A stretch of DNA of 23,924 nucleotides, taken from contig MU631389.1 in NCBI GenBank assembly GCA_026770615.1, positions 190,229 to 214,152 on the forward strand. The letters run 5' to 3'. This document shows, piece after piece, positions 1-8,530 of this stretch; the first letter of the stretch is position 1, and every line of letters begins with the position of its first letter. A program made the position numbers and the translations under genes. This stretch comes from Pavlovales sp. CCMP2436. Lineage: Eukaryota; Haptophyta; Pavlovophyceae; Pavlovales. A model generated the notes under the pieces. That model saw nothing but the letters and a program-made list of their open reading frames with translations. It had not been told where the DNA came from and did not search any database.

Positions 1-54
1 CTCCTCAGTCTGGGCGGTAATGGCGTGCTGGAGCTTTTGAATGCCGGCGCCCAT
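1..54 (-). CDS. 5' end of an unknown minus-strand gene, cut by the window edge
   Basis: An ATG at 54-52 (minus strand) opens a frame of 18 codons that runs off the window and reads MGAGIQKLQHAITAQTEE, a helical, amphipathic start. The same frame stays open upstream of the ATG to about 110, so the real start, or a splice acceptor, could lie further right. If the ATG is used, the gene diverges from MRPL43 with 159 bp between the two starts. The Met-Gly-Ala opening and helical character recall the fragments at 17110 and 10642, but the stretch is too short to prove kinship. No function can be assigned. Confidence 0.3.
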   Translation of the reverse strand, partial: MGAGIQKLQHAITAQTEE

Positions 55-103
55 AGAGGAGAAGGGTTGCGCAAGGGGGCCTGACGCGGGGGTTAGGCTG
101 CCA

Positions 104-110
104 TATATAA
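104..110 (+). promoter_or_regulatory. TATA-like box between two divergent starts
   Basis: TATATAA lies 104 bp before the MRPL43 ATG. It belongs to a near-palindromic CATATATAATT stretch that also reads TATATATGG on the minus strand, about 50 nt before the minus-strand ATG at 54. It could serve either direction. There is no transcript evidence, and AT-rich words like this are common in the window. Confidence 0.25.
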
Positions 111-213
111 TTCACCCCCATCACTCCGTTTTAGTTGGAGCTGAGCAGAAAGTTAAAACTGCAGTGTTTAAAAGTGCCTCGCTCACTGTCGTAGGCGACA
201 TCGGTGGTGCTCG

Positions 214-863
214 ATGAGTTCGGTCTCGCGCTTCTCCCTGAGGTACTGCCTGCACTCCGGCTCGAGTCGCGGGGTGCGCGACTTCCTCGAGACTTGCCTC
301 GTACCTTTTGCGACGGATCACCCCGACATACCCATCGACATCCTCCTCCAGCCTGGGAGGCACCCGACCTTCCTCGCGGACTACGGTGCGGCGCCACTCG
401 CCACCACTGCGCGCGCGCCTGCTCGGACCCGCCTGCGCCGAACGCGAGGGCGTTTGTCCTCCTCGTGCTTGTCGCCCCCGCGCTGACCCCGCACTGACCT
501 CCCCCACCCCCACCTCCACCCCCACCCCCAGTTGAAGCACCATCACGTCTGGTCTCGCTGCGGAACGCCGCACGCCTCGAGGTGAGCGCGCGCGCGTGCG
601 CACGATCCCTCTGCGCTTGCGACTCGTGCTGGGTCGCGCTGAACCCCCCCTCTCACCCACCCACACACACACACACACAACGCCACCCACCACCACCGCC
701 GCCGCTGGTCCAGGTGCTCGAGATGCTCAAACGGTATCGCGACATGAGCGGTCACCGCGTGCGCCGTTTCACGCAGCGCGGGATGGGGAAGACTCCGTCG
801 GTGCAGGGCGAGTGGCAGCCGTACCAGAAACTCGATCAACCCCACGAGATCGTGCGCGGGTGA
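214..863 (+). CDS. MRPL43: Mitochondrial ribosomal protein mL43 (three exons)
   Basis: Structural protein of the large subunit of the mitochondrial ribosome, with the L51/S25/CI-B8 thioredoxin-like fold. Exons are 214-385, 532-581 and 714-863, joining to 123 codons plus TGA. Exon 1 carries the family hallmarks: RYCLHSGSSRGVRDFLE, then a helix, then GRHPTFLADY. Exon 2 supplies SLRNAARLE and exon 3 LEMLKRYRDMSGHRVRRF and the C-terminal SVQGEWQP, equivalent to the conserved S-(V/I)-(Q/R)-G-x-W-x-P. All junctions are GT-AG (GTGCGG..CCCAG; GTGAGC..GTCCAG) and keep frame with phases 1 and 0. The length fits short fungal and protist mL43. The ATG directly precedes the conserved block. The protein should be imported into mitochondria, although no long presequence is visible. 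Confidence 0.92.
386..531 (+). other. MRPL43: MRPL43 intron 1
   Basis: 146-nt phase-1 GT-AG intron. The donor is G|GTGCGG after the Tyr of GRHPTFLADY. A long C-rich polypyrimidine tract of CCCCCACC-type runs precedes the AG at 530-531. Removing it joins ADY to VEAPSRL. Confidence 0.85.
582..713 (+). other. MRPL43: MRPL43 intron 2 with CA microsatellite
   Basis: 132-nt phase-0 GT-AG intron with donor CTCGAG|GTGAGC and acceptor GGTCCAG|GTGCTCG. It contains a (CA)n run at about 661-679 followed by a CCACCACCACCG tract that acts as the pyrimidine-rich region. The intron is bounded on both sides by CTCGAG-like exon sequence. Confidence 0.85.
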
Positions 864-977
864 CCACCTGCACTCGCCGCCGAGCCGGTTTGCAGGTAGC
901 CAGTGAGCGGCGTATATTAGTCTGTTGGCACTCATTGCGCATTGCGCGCAGGGCCCACTTCGCTCTCGCACTCGTTT

Positions 978-1147
978 TACTGCTGGAGCCAGGACTCTGT
1001 TTTTGGTGAAAACCTCGCCGGCGAAGTTTTCACCATTGCGATTAGTACTCGATAAGTACTGTAAACTGGTAACTGGTTTTTAGCCAAATAATACGGTTTT
1101 TACATTATTCTAATTTCGGTAGCAACCGAGACATGGCTCCAGCAGTA
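978..1147. mobile_element. Small inverted-repeat element (MITE-like), 170 bp
   Basis: Perfect 14-bp inverted ends, TACTGCTGGAGCCA at 978-991 and TGGCTCCAGCAGTA at 1134-1147, bound an AT-rich interior with no coding capacity. Ends with TA at each side suggest a TA target site, the TA being either target or terminus. Inside, GGTGAAAAC (1005-1013) pairs with GTTTTCACC (1026-1034) as a hairpin. It sits about 115 bp after the MRPL43 stop, in its presumed 3' region. No second copy is seen in the window. Confidence 0.55.
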
Positions 1148-1172
1148 CGTCGCGGCTATGGCTCAGCAGGGG

Positions 1173-1380
1173 TATAGAGGGGGTTGGTTTCCGCCAATGC
1201 ACGATTCGTCGATGTGTGTTGTACCGGCTGTGAATACAGTTTTCAAGTTTTACTTAAAACTCTGCATTCAAATATCGTCTCAGACGCAGTTTCAGACGAC
1301 CATTTGCAGTGCGCAAACCGAAATTTTAAATTTCAGGGTACGACACACATGTTTTACGCTGGAAACCAACCCCCTCTATA
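1173..1380. mobile_element. MITE, 208 bp with 20-bp perfect inverted ends
   Basis: TATAGAGGGGGTTGGTTTCC at 1173-1192 is repeated exactly in reverse complement at 1361-1380. The outer TATA is compatible with a TA or TATA target duplication. The 168-bp interior is AT-rich and has no convincing frame. It lies only 25 bp from the neighbouring MITE-like element, so two unrelated elements have inserted side by side downstream of MRPL43. Its superfamily is unknown. Confidence 0.7.
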
Positions 1381-1706
1381 ACCCTGGGCTCAGGTCATCC
1401 CCCCCCAGCACACGACTGGTCATTCAAGCGAGTTCTCGAAGCCAGTCATGAAACCTGGCCAGTTAATTTGTAAACATATGCATCTGCAGTAGATTCGTAT
1501 CTAACTTTTCACAAAGCGACCCCACCAATAAGTAACTTACCGCTTACAATTACATACAAACCATTCATTTTGAAAACTATTTTTTAAAATTACATACGGA
1601 AAACTCACATTAAAAAAAATGGGGGCTGGTGAACGACTTCAGCATGGCGGATCACCTTTTCAAAAAAGTTCACCTTGTTAGTTACTGATTTACTACCCCA
1701 AGACAC
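1381..1706. other. AT-rich spacer, nothing recognised
   Basis: No gene, RNA or strong repeat is visible. The stretch is rich in A/T runs (for example near 1585-1620) and has only short chance frames. Confidence 0.5.
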
Positions 1707-2475
1707 GAATTCACAAATTTCTGAAAAGGTGCAAAATAGAGCTCGCCGAGACAAATCCAGCGAGCCTAGAGCGAGCTCTGGCTTCGGGCATGGAGGCTCG
1801 CAGTGCTATGGATGTTCGTCACCTACTTGCGGGCTGGGGGGGGTTGCCGAAGCCAGAGCCTCTCGCGCGGGGGACCTTCGGACTATCGTCATACTGAGTT
1901 CCCGAGGTCGACGTTCTATCAGCAAGTAAAAACAGACACGGGCGCTATGGCCTATGCAGATCTAATACGTATATTAACTAGAGTAATTATGTCGTAGAGG
2001 GGTGGGGGGTGGGCTATGCCTGGTGGCCCCGTCGCGGTCACCCCCTGTCAAACCTGACCGCAAGTGGGGAACGGGGAACCGGATGTTGGTAGCTGCTGCC
2101 AGACAAGAGTACCTGGCGCTTCTACCGGACTCTCAGCATGATTCCGACTGACAGCGGAAAGAGAGATTTACCGGGAATTGTTCACATAAATCTTCAGATA
2201 CGTTCGACATTTTTTTGTGTCATCAGTTGTCAACAATGTAATAATAGTCTTTGCTCCCTGACGGGAGCGGCCCGCGCGCCAGGCAAGGGTGCGGGTGAAA
2301 CCGCATAACGTGTGGGAATTACATCAACACCGGACCATCCGCTGAGCACTGTGTCCTATGAGCCTCCATGCCTGAAGAAAACGCTTGCTCTAGGCATGCT
2401 GGATTCGTCACGAGTAGTCTCGGCGAGCTGTATTTCGTGCATTTTATATAATTGAGCGAAATTTGCGAGTTTGGG
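1707..2475. repeat. Diverged inverted-repeat unit, possible old element
   Basis: The left side holds CACAAATTTC followed by TGCAAAATAGAGCTCGCCGA near 1711-1752. The right side holds the reverse complement, GTCTCGGCGAGC at about 2418-2429, followed by the complements of TGCA and CAAATTTC out to about 2475. The arms have indels. A smaller nested inverted repeat, CTCTGGCTTCGG (about 1775) with CCGAAGCCAGAG (about 1848), lies inside. The centre has no convincing gene. This may be a decayed transposon or an old rearrangement. Confidence 0.3.
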
Positions 2476-2591
2476 TGCGTGGGACAATGGCGGGATTTAA
2501 TAGGCCCTTGCGTGGGGTGGTAAAGTAAATTACGAACTAAAAACGTGTTCTTTGTCAAAAGGGCGACTTTGGATACAGTACTTTGCAAAAA

Positions 2592-2760
2592 GCTTCAGCC
2601 TCCTGTGGGTGGCAGTGAGGCTTCTGTGGGCTTTGATGTGCCGTTGGTGGGTGTCCAGGGTGGGCCTGCGCGGTAGAGTTCCAGGGTTCGGTGGACTTTC
2701 TTCCCGTCAACGTGGTGCGTGGCAACTGCCATCGCCGTCGCGCAAGTGTAACCATTCGCC
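2592..2760 (-). pseudogene. Fragment of the OTU-like mobile gene (second copy)
   Basis: Read on the minus strand from 2735, this gives MAVATHHVDGKKVHRTLEL, then WTPTNGT and PPTGG. The OTU-like gene at 9638-10552 gives IAVATHYADWKKVHRTLEL, WTPTNGT and PLTGG in the same order, and DNA identity is high over about 125 bp. The part before AVATH (2736-2760) has lost several codons, and a stop follows PPTGG. It is therefore a short relic of the same family, inserted in the opposite direction. It cannot encode a working protein. Confidence 0.6.
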
Positions 2761-2862
2761 GTACATATGTATCCCTTTTTAAGTGACTAAATGTCAATTT
2801 TAGGTAACTAAAAGTCTATTTAATTAGTCGGCGTTTTTTAGTTTGCCACTCCGTTCGTCCAA

Positions 2863-3437
2863 ATGGAACCAACAAATAAAGATTCCAGAACGATGCAGAA
2901 CCTTCCGACCCGCCTGCCGATCGAGGTGAGAGGGAGAGGAAGAGACTGAGCCCGCACGCAGAGATCTCTGGCATGCTGCCTTCTATGTCGCTCGCACGAT
3001 ATTGCCGCCTGCCTGCTGCTGGCGACCGCGGTGCGCGGCTTCAAGATGAACTCGTGGCAGGCCCGTCTAGACAAGGCCACCCTCCGGAAGACCTCGGGCT
3101 CGGCTCCTGAATTCGCCTCTTCGCCACGACGGACCCAGCTCAAAGGCGGACGTGAGGGCGTTGATCGACATACTGCGTGCGTCTGACTTCGCCCCCAGGT
3201 GGGCATCCGGCCGCCATCGACTTGTTTTTCCCTCTCGGAACGACAGCGCGTGCCGAACTCGATGGGCTCGCGGACGCTGCGCAAGCAGATGCGCCGGAGA
3301 TCCTGCAGCCAGCCAAGGGCGCTTGGCCCTCGTAGGTGAGCAATTCGTCTTCGTCGCCGGTATCCCCAACGCTGATCTGGCGGCGGGAGTGGCCTCGCGC
3401 GTGGCGCTGGCGGTCGACACTCCCAGGAGCAGAGCTA
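2863..3437 (+). pseudogene. Broken gene with an F-box-like N-terminus
   Basis: ATG 2863 opens a 21-codon exon ending LPTRLPIE at 2925. A possible 36-nt intron (GTGAGA..CGCAG, 2926-2961) leads to RSLACCLLCRSHDIAAC and then FKMNSWQARLDKATLRKT. The pattern LPxxLP...L...SHDIAAC...A.. resembles an F-box, the Skp1-binding motif of ubiquitin ligases. Protein-like stretches then continue in changing frames: VRALIDILRASDFAP (from about 3151), AAIDLFFPLGTTARAELDG (from about 3213, stop TAG 3333-3335) and EQFVFVAGIPNADLAAG (from about 3341). Either introns were missed or the gene is frameshifted. A truncated MITE abuts its end. The F-box reading is tentative. Confidence 0.35.
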
Positions 3438-3551
3438 CAGGGGATTGCGGGCAATAAGAAACCGTCGTGTTAAGAAACTGAGCCTCGCTTTTTAGCCCTT
3501 CAATAGTAATTTTAACCAAAATTTAATCATTGTTTCTATGTAATTTGCTGC
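3438..3551 (+). mobile_element. Truncated copy of the CAGGGG MITE family
   Basis: It begins TA|CAGGGGATTGCGGGCAATAAG and follows the copy at 9757-9923 in the same orientation, through AAGAAACTGAGCCTCG to GTAATTTGCT, then stops. The right terminal repeat is missing and is replaced by CCAAGTGCCAAGTGCCAAG. A deletion or abortive event removed the last third. Like two other copies, it interrupts coding-like sequence. Confidence 0.8.
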
Positions 3552-4342
3552 CAAGTGCCAAGTGCCAAGATCTCACGCGCTTATAGGATCGCGAATTTTG
3601 ATCCCAATTTATAAACTTCTTTTAGTTGTTCACATACAGGAGCTTATTATTTTTTTCGGGTGAGCATTGTATCAAGATAATAGCTATTTTTTTTTCAAAA
3701 GGAATAAATATAGATAGGTATGTAGCACAATGAAAATTTCGTACATAAATTTTAGAATGCTTCCCTTTTTGAAAAGTTAGATACAAATTTACTGCAGATA
3801 TAGATATTTAAAAAAATGCCGGCTACATTTCGGTCGCCTTCGGTTATTCGGGATGAAGTGGCTCAGGATGGTCGTCCTCTGACAAGAGACTCATCGTGTT
3901 CACTCGCAGACGAGATCGTGCAGACATGACAGAGAGAGAGAGCTGGTGAGGCAGATGGAGTCGGGCAAACTATTTAAATTACTAAAAAAAAAAAAATGCA
4001 TTGATGCCGAACTTGGGCCGCATGTGGGCGCACGTGTTAGCATCGTGTGGTGCACGCCACGCTAGGGATGCGCGGATAGCTCGCCGCATATTTTGAGCCT
4101 GTGGGTCAGCCTACGTACCCTCCGATGAGCCTTCTCACCCCTGGTGCCCTTCTAGGGGTGCACTTAACTAGTTTGGTATTAGTTAAGTTAACTTTAACTT
4201 ACATTCATATTAATATTAATTGTATCGTCCAGCTCAGCATATTTCTAGATCTGAACTAGTTAGTTATTGATAGCCAGTCCCACGCGTAGACTGCCGCGTG
4301 TGGATACGTGTGCGAGTGCCCATTGGGACACCATCATGCATC
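3552..4342. other. AT-rich spacer downstream of NOP10
   Basis: No gene is recognised. It contains a GCCAAGT direct triplet at about 3551-3568, a (GA)n run near 3930-3942, an A13 run near 3984, a GTTAACTT-type palindrome near 4185 and ATATTAATATTAAT near 4207. It includes the presumed NOP10 3' UTR at its right end (NOP10 is on the minus strand). Confidence 0.5.
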
Positions 4343-5221
4343 CTAGAATTGCGCCTTGGGGCCCTGCGTGGGAAGGAGATTGAACCGCTTCTTGCACGCG
4401 AGGCGCTGGCTCGAGAACTTGTCATCGGGCGAGAAACGGGCTGCGTGTGCAGGAGTGGGTACGGAGGGGCGTGTGCAGGGGAGCGTAAGACGGCGGGTAT
4501 AAAGGGAAGTGGACGGCAGGGTCGCATGGGTCGAAAAGGCGCGTGGCGGCGCAGGGCGGCTCGCTGCGGTGGCTCGCTGCGGTGCGGCCTCGCACGTACC
4601 CGGGTGTGCAGAGGTGGTCGGCGTTCCGTCGGGAGCGAGCTTCTGCTCGAGGGCGAATCGATCAAGGCGGGACCAAAGAGGCCGAGACGAAGCCGAGGCG
4701 GGGCAGAAGCCGAAGTGAACGGGGGAAGGGAGGGGCGCGAGGATGGGACGAGGAGGGTAGCGCGTAAGTCGATTTCATTCCGCCAGTGCGGCTGTGGCGC
4801 TGGCGCTAGCTAGGCGAGAGCCTTTACTAGCCGCGGGCAGCTGGGGTGTGAGCGCCAAGCAACAGAAGAATGCAAAAATAAGAAGACGCCAAGACGCAGG
4901 CAGCTGGGGTGTGAGCTGCCTCGGGCTGGGCGCCAGGCCGGGCCGCGGTGCTCGCAGGCAGTGGATAATGCGCCCGGTCACACAACGGCTGGCCTCAACG
5001 GCAAGCGGCGGCATGGTTGAGGCCCGCCGCCTGCCGCCCGCCGTCCACCCCCCGTGACCCGTCATCTCCGGCCCAGAGTGGGCCTGGGACGGTCCTTGAG
5101 AGTGGGAGCAGAGGCCCTGGGCTGGCAGGGCGGGGCGTGCGATAGTGTGCGAGAGGCGTGCACGTGCCTTGAGTGTGTAGACGCGCTTGCCCTCAGCGTC
5201 AATGAAGAACATGAGATGCAT
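4343..5221 (-). CDS. NOP10: H/ACA ribonucleoprotein subunit Nop10 (three exons)
   Basis: Nop10 is the small scaffold that binds dyskerin/Cbf5 in H/ACA particles, which guide pseudouridylation of rRNA and snRNA in the nucleolus. Minus-strand exons are 5221-5168 ([18 protein letters not shown]), 4642-4600 ([14 protein letters not shown]) and 4440-4343 ([11 protein letters not shown]..., [19 protein letters not shown], stop TAG). The joined protein is 64 residues, the usual eukaryotic length, and each block matches the family: hydrophobic start, GKRVYTLK, [18 protein letters not shown] and KKRFxLLPTQ. Intron 2 is GT-AG. Intron 1 must use AAG|GCACGT, a GC-AG intron, because the nearest GT donor would break the frame. 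Tiny exons inside GC-rich DNA hide the gene from simple ORF calling. Confidence 0.94.
4441..4599 (-). other. NOP10: NOP10 intron 2
   Basis: 159-nt phase-1 intron with donor CACCCGG|GTACGT and acceptor CTGCACACGCAG|CCCGTT. Removal restores SAHP-A-RFSPDD. A pyrimidine-rich run precedes the acceptor. Confidence 0.9.
4643..5167 (-). other. NOP10: NOP10 intron 1, GC-AG type
   Basis: 525-nt phase-0 intron with donor AAG|GCACGT (5167-5162) and acceptor CTCGAGCAG|AAGCTC (4645-4643). It contains an 18-bp direct repeat, GGCAGCTGGGGTGTGAGC-like on the plus strand, at about 4835-4852 and 4899-4916. It has a long GC-rich body. No nested gene is seen. Confidence 0.85.
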
Positions 5222-5676
5222 GGCCGCGGTGAAGTGCAGCTAGACGGAAACTCCTTTGCCACGAGCTTCACGGTATTTTTTTAAAAAAAAACGGAATATT
5301 ATTTTTTTAAAGGCAGACTCTTCCCGCTTAGTTATGTTATTTTTGATGCCCCTCCCTGGTGGCCAAAGATGTCAGCGTCAAAACGTCACTCTGTTGAGCC
5401 ACAGCGCCACCTTGCGTTGATCTCAAGGCGCAAAATGAGCTCCGAGCTCGCGATTTCGCTCGGATTTTGGGCGGGCTCGAGAACCCCGCCTTGTATTTTG
5501 CGGCCTCGCCCCAGCTCTCCAAAAAGCCAATGTCGACTGCATGTCCAGCAGTGGTCATCGCCCGTTGCGTCGAGGTATGGTGCCTCCTTACACCGCGCTT
5601 ATCCTGATATCCACCACAGGAGTATCGTAGCTTGAACTACTCGTTTTCGATCGGCTTTGAGCAACACATTTGTAGT
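5222..5676. other. NOP10 upstream region and spacer
   Basis: On the minus strand this is the NOP10 5' side. T/A runs lie at 5274-5310. No clear TATA box or initiator is seen. From about 5367 it holds a dispersed repeat listed separately. The chance frames on both strands have no family signature. Confidence 0.4.
5367..5447 (+). repeat. Dispersed direct repeat, copy 1
   Basis: GTCAGCGTC..ACGTCACTCTGTTGAGCC.CAGCG..ACCTTGCG.TGAT is shared with 23728-23806 in the same orientation, at about three quarters identity by eye. It is not a recognisable tRNA-derived SINE head. It may be part of a larger interspersed element whose ends are not visible. Confidence 0.5.
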
Positions 5677-6521
5677 GTGTGTAAGTTTCTAGTTAAAACG
5701 TCCGTCCCCGGGAGGATCGCACTGGAAATGAGCGTTGAAAAACACTCAGCTTCAGGGATCCACCCCGAGCACACGGATACCGTCCCCACCGCTGATCAGT
5801 TCAGACACACGACGATCGACAACGACTCTCGACTGGCGCGCTGACCAATCTTCACTGCATCTCCCCCGCGTCGTCTGAAAATGCAGCACCGTCTGCAAGC
5901 GCGACACACCTACGCGACTCCCAAACCATAACTTCGTCACTAGCCTGTATCACATATATTGCGTTTCTGCCCTGAGGGACAGAAATCGCAAATATACGCG
6001 GCTAATCTGTTGGTCCAGTCTATCCCACCCCTTGCCGGGGGTGGGCCTCGGGCGCAGGACTTTGGGATGCGGGAAATTGCGGGCTTGCTGGCTCATGATT
6101 GTGTGTAAGTTTCTAGTTAAACGTCCGTCTCCGGGAGGATCTTATTGGATTTAAGTGTAGAAAAACACTCAGATCCAGGGATCCACCCCGAGCACACGGA
6201 TACCGTCCCCACCGCTGATCAGTTCAGCCACATGACGATCGACGACGACTCTCGACTGGCGCGCTGACCAATCTTCACTGCATCTCCCCCGCGTCGTCTG
6301 AAAATGCAGCACCGTCTGCAAGCGCGACACACCTGCGCGACTCCCAAACCATTACTTCGTCACTAGCCTGTATCACATATATTGCGATTTTTGCCCCGAG
6401 GGACAGATATCGCAAATATACGCGGCTTATCTGTTGGTCCAGTCTATTCCACCCCTTGCCGGGGCTGGGCCTCGGGCGCAGGACTTTAGGATGCGGGAAA
6501 TTGCGGGCTTGCTGGCTCATG
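5677..6521 (+). repeat. Two-copy tandem duplication, about 424-bp period
   Basis: 5677-6098 and 6101-6521 both begin GTGTGTAAGTTTCTAGTT and both end GCGGGCTTGCTGGCTCATG, with only scattered substitutions and small indels between. The last ~40 bp (GCTTGCTGGCTCATG) are also shared with the decayed repetitive gene to the right, so the duplicated block starts outside that gene and ends in it. Each copy contains a GATCAGTTCAG..CACGACGATCGAC core. No convincing gene is present. The high similarity implies a recent event. Confidence 0.85.
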
Positions 6522-7148
6522 TTTACGTTCTGAAGACTTTGAGCTTGCTGGCTCATGTTTGATTTTAGTTTTTTTGTCGCCCGAGTGGTGTGATAGCGTG
6601 GGTGACTGGCTGGTTTCAAGGGCCCGTTTGGTTGCTGAGCGCAGTGTGCGTGAGTGGTGCATGAATATGGCGGACTTGTCATGGATGAGTGCGTGCATGC
6701 TTGACGTTTCGGAAACTTGAGTTTGCTGGCTCATATTTGGTTTTGGGTTTCTTGCCCGGATGATGTGTCAGCGTGATTGACTGGATGGTTTCAAATGCCC
6801 GTTTAGTAGATGAGCGCATTGTGCGTGGGTGAGGTATGAATATGACGGGCTTGTCCGAAGGTAATGCGTGCTTGTTTGACGGGCCTGCTGCGGATTCGTG
6901 GTGTATGGCCTGAAACTAGATGGTCCTGCTTTGGGTTCATGATGTATGGTGGGACTGGCTGCTCCTGGTAGTGCTGAGGGTGTGGCTCGAGACGGTCTCT
7001 TGTGGATGCGCTTTGGGGGTATGACTCGAAGCGGTCTCTTCTGGATTTGTTTTCCCACGATTGGTATGCGTAAGCGTGGCTGGCCTCGGCTGGGCCTGAG
7101 GGTGGACTCAGGCTGCATAGAGGGTATGGTCGGGTCTGCACCTGGGAG
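6486..7148 (-). pseudogene. Decayed 3' continuation of the repeat-protein gene
   Basis: This uses the same minus-strand frame as the intact ORF at 7628-7149, interrupted by its TAA (7149-7151), a TGA near 6768 and a final TAA near 6486. Protein-like text survives between the stops: SALPGAASPTIHHEPKAGP echoes the upstream repeat SALPPIHYEPIPP, and THAQCAHLLNGHLK pairs with a second diverged copy. A ~183-bp imperfect tandem repeat (about 6540-6712 and 6722-6895) builds this part. The shared frame suggests a once longer protein. Stop readthrough is possible but unsupported. Confidence 0.45.
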
Positions 7149-7628
7149 TTAGTCTTCGTTATTTGGAAGTTGATTGCGCGTCATGTGTTTTCGTTTGGCA
7201 GGAGTTGTCTGTGTGCTGGTGTCCTTTGGGGGTATGGGCGCATGCTGCATAGGTGGTATAGCCGCCGGTACCTTTTTTTGAGCTATGCTGTCCGTTGGGG
7301 GTATGGGTTCGTAATGTATGGGTGGTAATGCTGATGATACCTTATTGCTTTGGGCGATGCTGTCCGTTGGGGGTATGGGCTCATACTGCATAGGTGGTAA
7401 GGCTGATGGTTCCTTGTTTTGAGCGATGCTGTCCGTTGGGGGTATGGGCTCATATTGTATAGGTGGTATGGCCGCTGGTGCTGTGTTTTGATTCAGTTTC
7501 CTTGCTGCCCGCTTGGCTGTCTGGGCGGCCCACATGGCTGCCTTAAACTTATACGCGTCGTATATAAATATCTTGTCTTTGGTTAGCGCCGCTGATGCTT
7601 CGATTGCCGCTTCGCGTGATTTGTGCAT
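7149..7628 (-). CDS. Proline-rich tandem-repeat protein, unknown function (159 aa)
   Basis: ATG 7628 to TAA 7149. Residues 1-48 form a helical, Ala/Lys-rich head (KFKAAMWAAQTAKRAARKL). Four repeats of 23-24 residues follow, with consensus AxLPPxQYEPIPPTDSIAQxK, and then a basic tail (AKRKHMTRNQLPNNED). At DNA level the repeats are 69-75 bp units on the plus strand at about 7220-7488. Substitutions between units favour third positions and conservative changes, which supports coding. GC content is lower than in the host exons. There is no signal peptide, membrane segment or known domain. It may be a mobile-element or viral-type ORF. The same frame continues after the stop as a decayed region. 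Confidence 0.55.
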   Translation of the reverse strand: MHKSREAAIEASAALTKDKIFIYDAYKFKAAMWAAQTAKRAARKLNQNTAPAAIPPIQYEPIPPTDSIAQNKEPSALPPMQYEPIPPTDSIAQSNKVSSALPPIHYEPIPPTDSIAQKKVPAAIPPMQHAPIPPKDTSTQTTPAKRKHMTRNQLPNNED

Positions 7629-8395
7629 GCTGAGGCTATGTCGTAGGAGAGTGTAGTGTAAGTCGCCGGGCTTGCGTTATTGTGCGTAATTACTGTAAAC
7701 GATAGCTATCAGCTTCGTAACATATTTAATATAACATGATCCGCTCGAGACCACTCATCGTCGTCGGTTCATAACGACTTCACTTACTCCGAGAGGTGAA
7801 CCCACCGTTAAAGCAGAAACCTCCAGCGCACCTCATCCGCTGAAGGGCCATCGCCGACAAAAGTTAAATCGTTAAATTGCCGAACACGCCCACGTCCTTG
7901 CCAACGTCACCATCGCCGTCTTTACAGTCATTGCCCCGTCGTCGTTGCGGTCGTCCGCTCACCACTGAAGCCCAAGCCTGCAGCACCCTCGAAACCAAAG
8001 CCATGCCACCATCGCAAACCCAATGAGGAAAGTTCCCTCGCTCCCGCGGACGGTGCCGTTGGTAAAAGAAGCAGAGGTTTAAGAGAAAGAAGGCTTGAGA
8101 AGGCTTTAAGCGTGAGCTTTGTTTTAAGCAGTTCTGACCTATAAATACTAATGAAAATGCGGTGAGCACCAAATGTTCCTAAGAGAATCTAATTAAATGT
8201 TTAAACGTTCGATTTTTTGTCGAAGCTCTGATGCGCGGATTTTCTTGGGGGGTTATCAACTCATTAAGGAGTTGGGCTTGTTGGCGCAGGTGGGCTACGA
8301 GGCCCAGGGAGCTTGCCTGCGTCTTCGACATCGTAATTATCTGACGTCGGAGTGCGAAGTTATTATCAGAGGTCGTTACTCCCTGATCGCAATCT
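7629..8395. other. Unresolved spacer
   Basis: 7629-7860 is AT-rich with no gene. 7861-8170 has protein-like composition in several frames, for example VVRSPLKPKPAAPSKPKP (+) near 7947 and ALVSRVLQAWASVVSGRP (-), but none has a family signature or clear splice sites. 8197-8395 carries a short plus frame with no recognisable motif. I assign nothing here. Confidence 0.35.
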
Positions 8396-8530
8396 CCTAC
8401 AACTCCCTTGGGATTGCCTGGGAATGCAATCCCCTGGGAGTTCCAATCCCAATCCCAATCCCAGGCTCTGCCGGGAATTCCCAATCCCCTAACTCCCTGG
8501 GGATTGCCTGGGAGTAGTAGGGGATTGCTT
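8396..8530. repeat. GGGATTG/CAATCCC motif cluster, left
   Basis: Short units of GGGATTGC, CTGGGA and their complement (CCAATCCCAATCCCAATC near 8442-8460) alternate in both directions, so the stretch can fold on itself. It ends GGGAGTAGTAGGGGATTGCTT, nearly the same words that open the right-hand cluster at 9358. Together the clusters bracket about 830 bp. Confidence 0.7.

Noticed and set aside
2000..2330. GC-rich stretch that looked like an rRNA or structured RNA fragment
   Set aside because: No universally conserved rRNA word could be identified and no consistent helix pattern was seen.
4298..4813. Long plus-strand open frame of 171 codons
   Set aside because: It runs antisense across NOP10 exons 2-3 and intron 2; the spliced minus-strand gene explains the sequence completely.
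7220..7488. Regular repeats that could suggest a CRISPR array
   Set aside because: The units are contiguous 69-75 bp coding repeats without distinct spacers, and the genome is eukaryotic.
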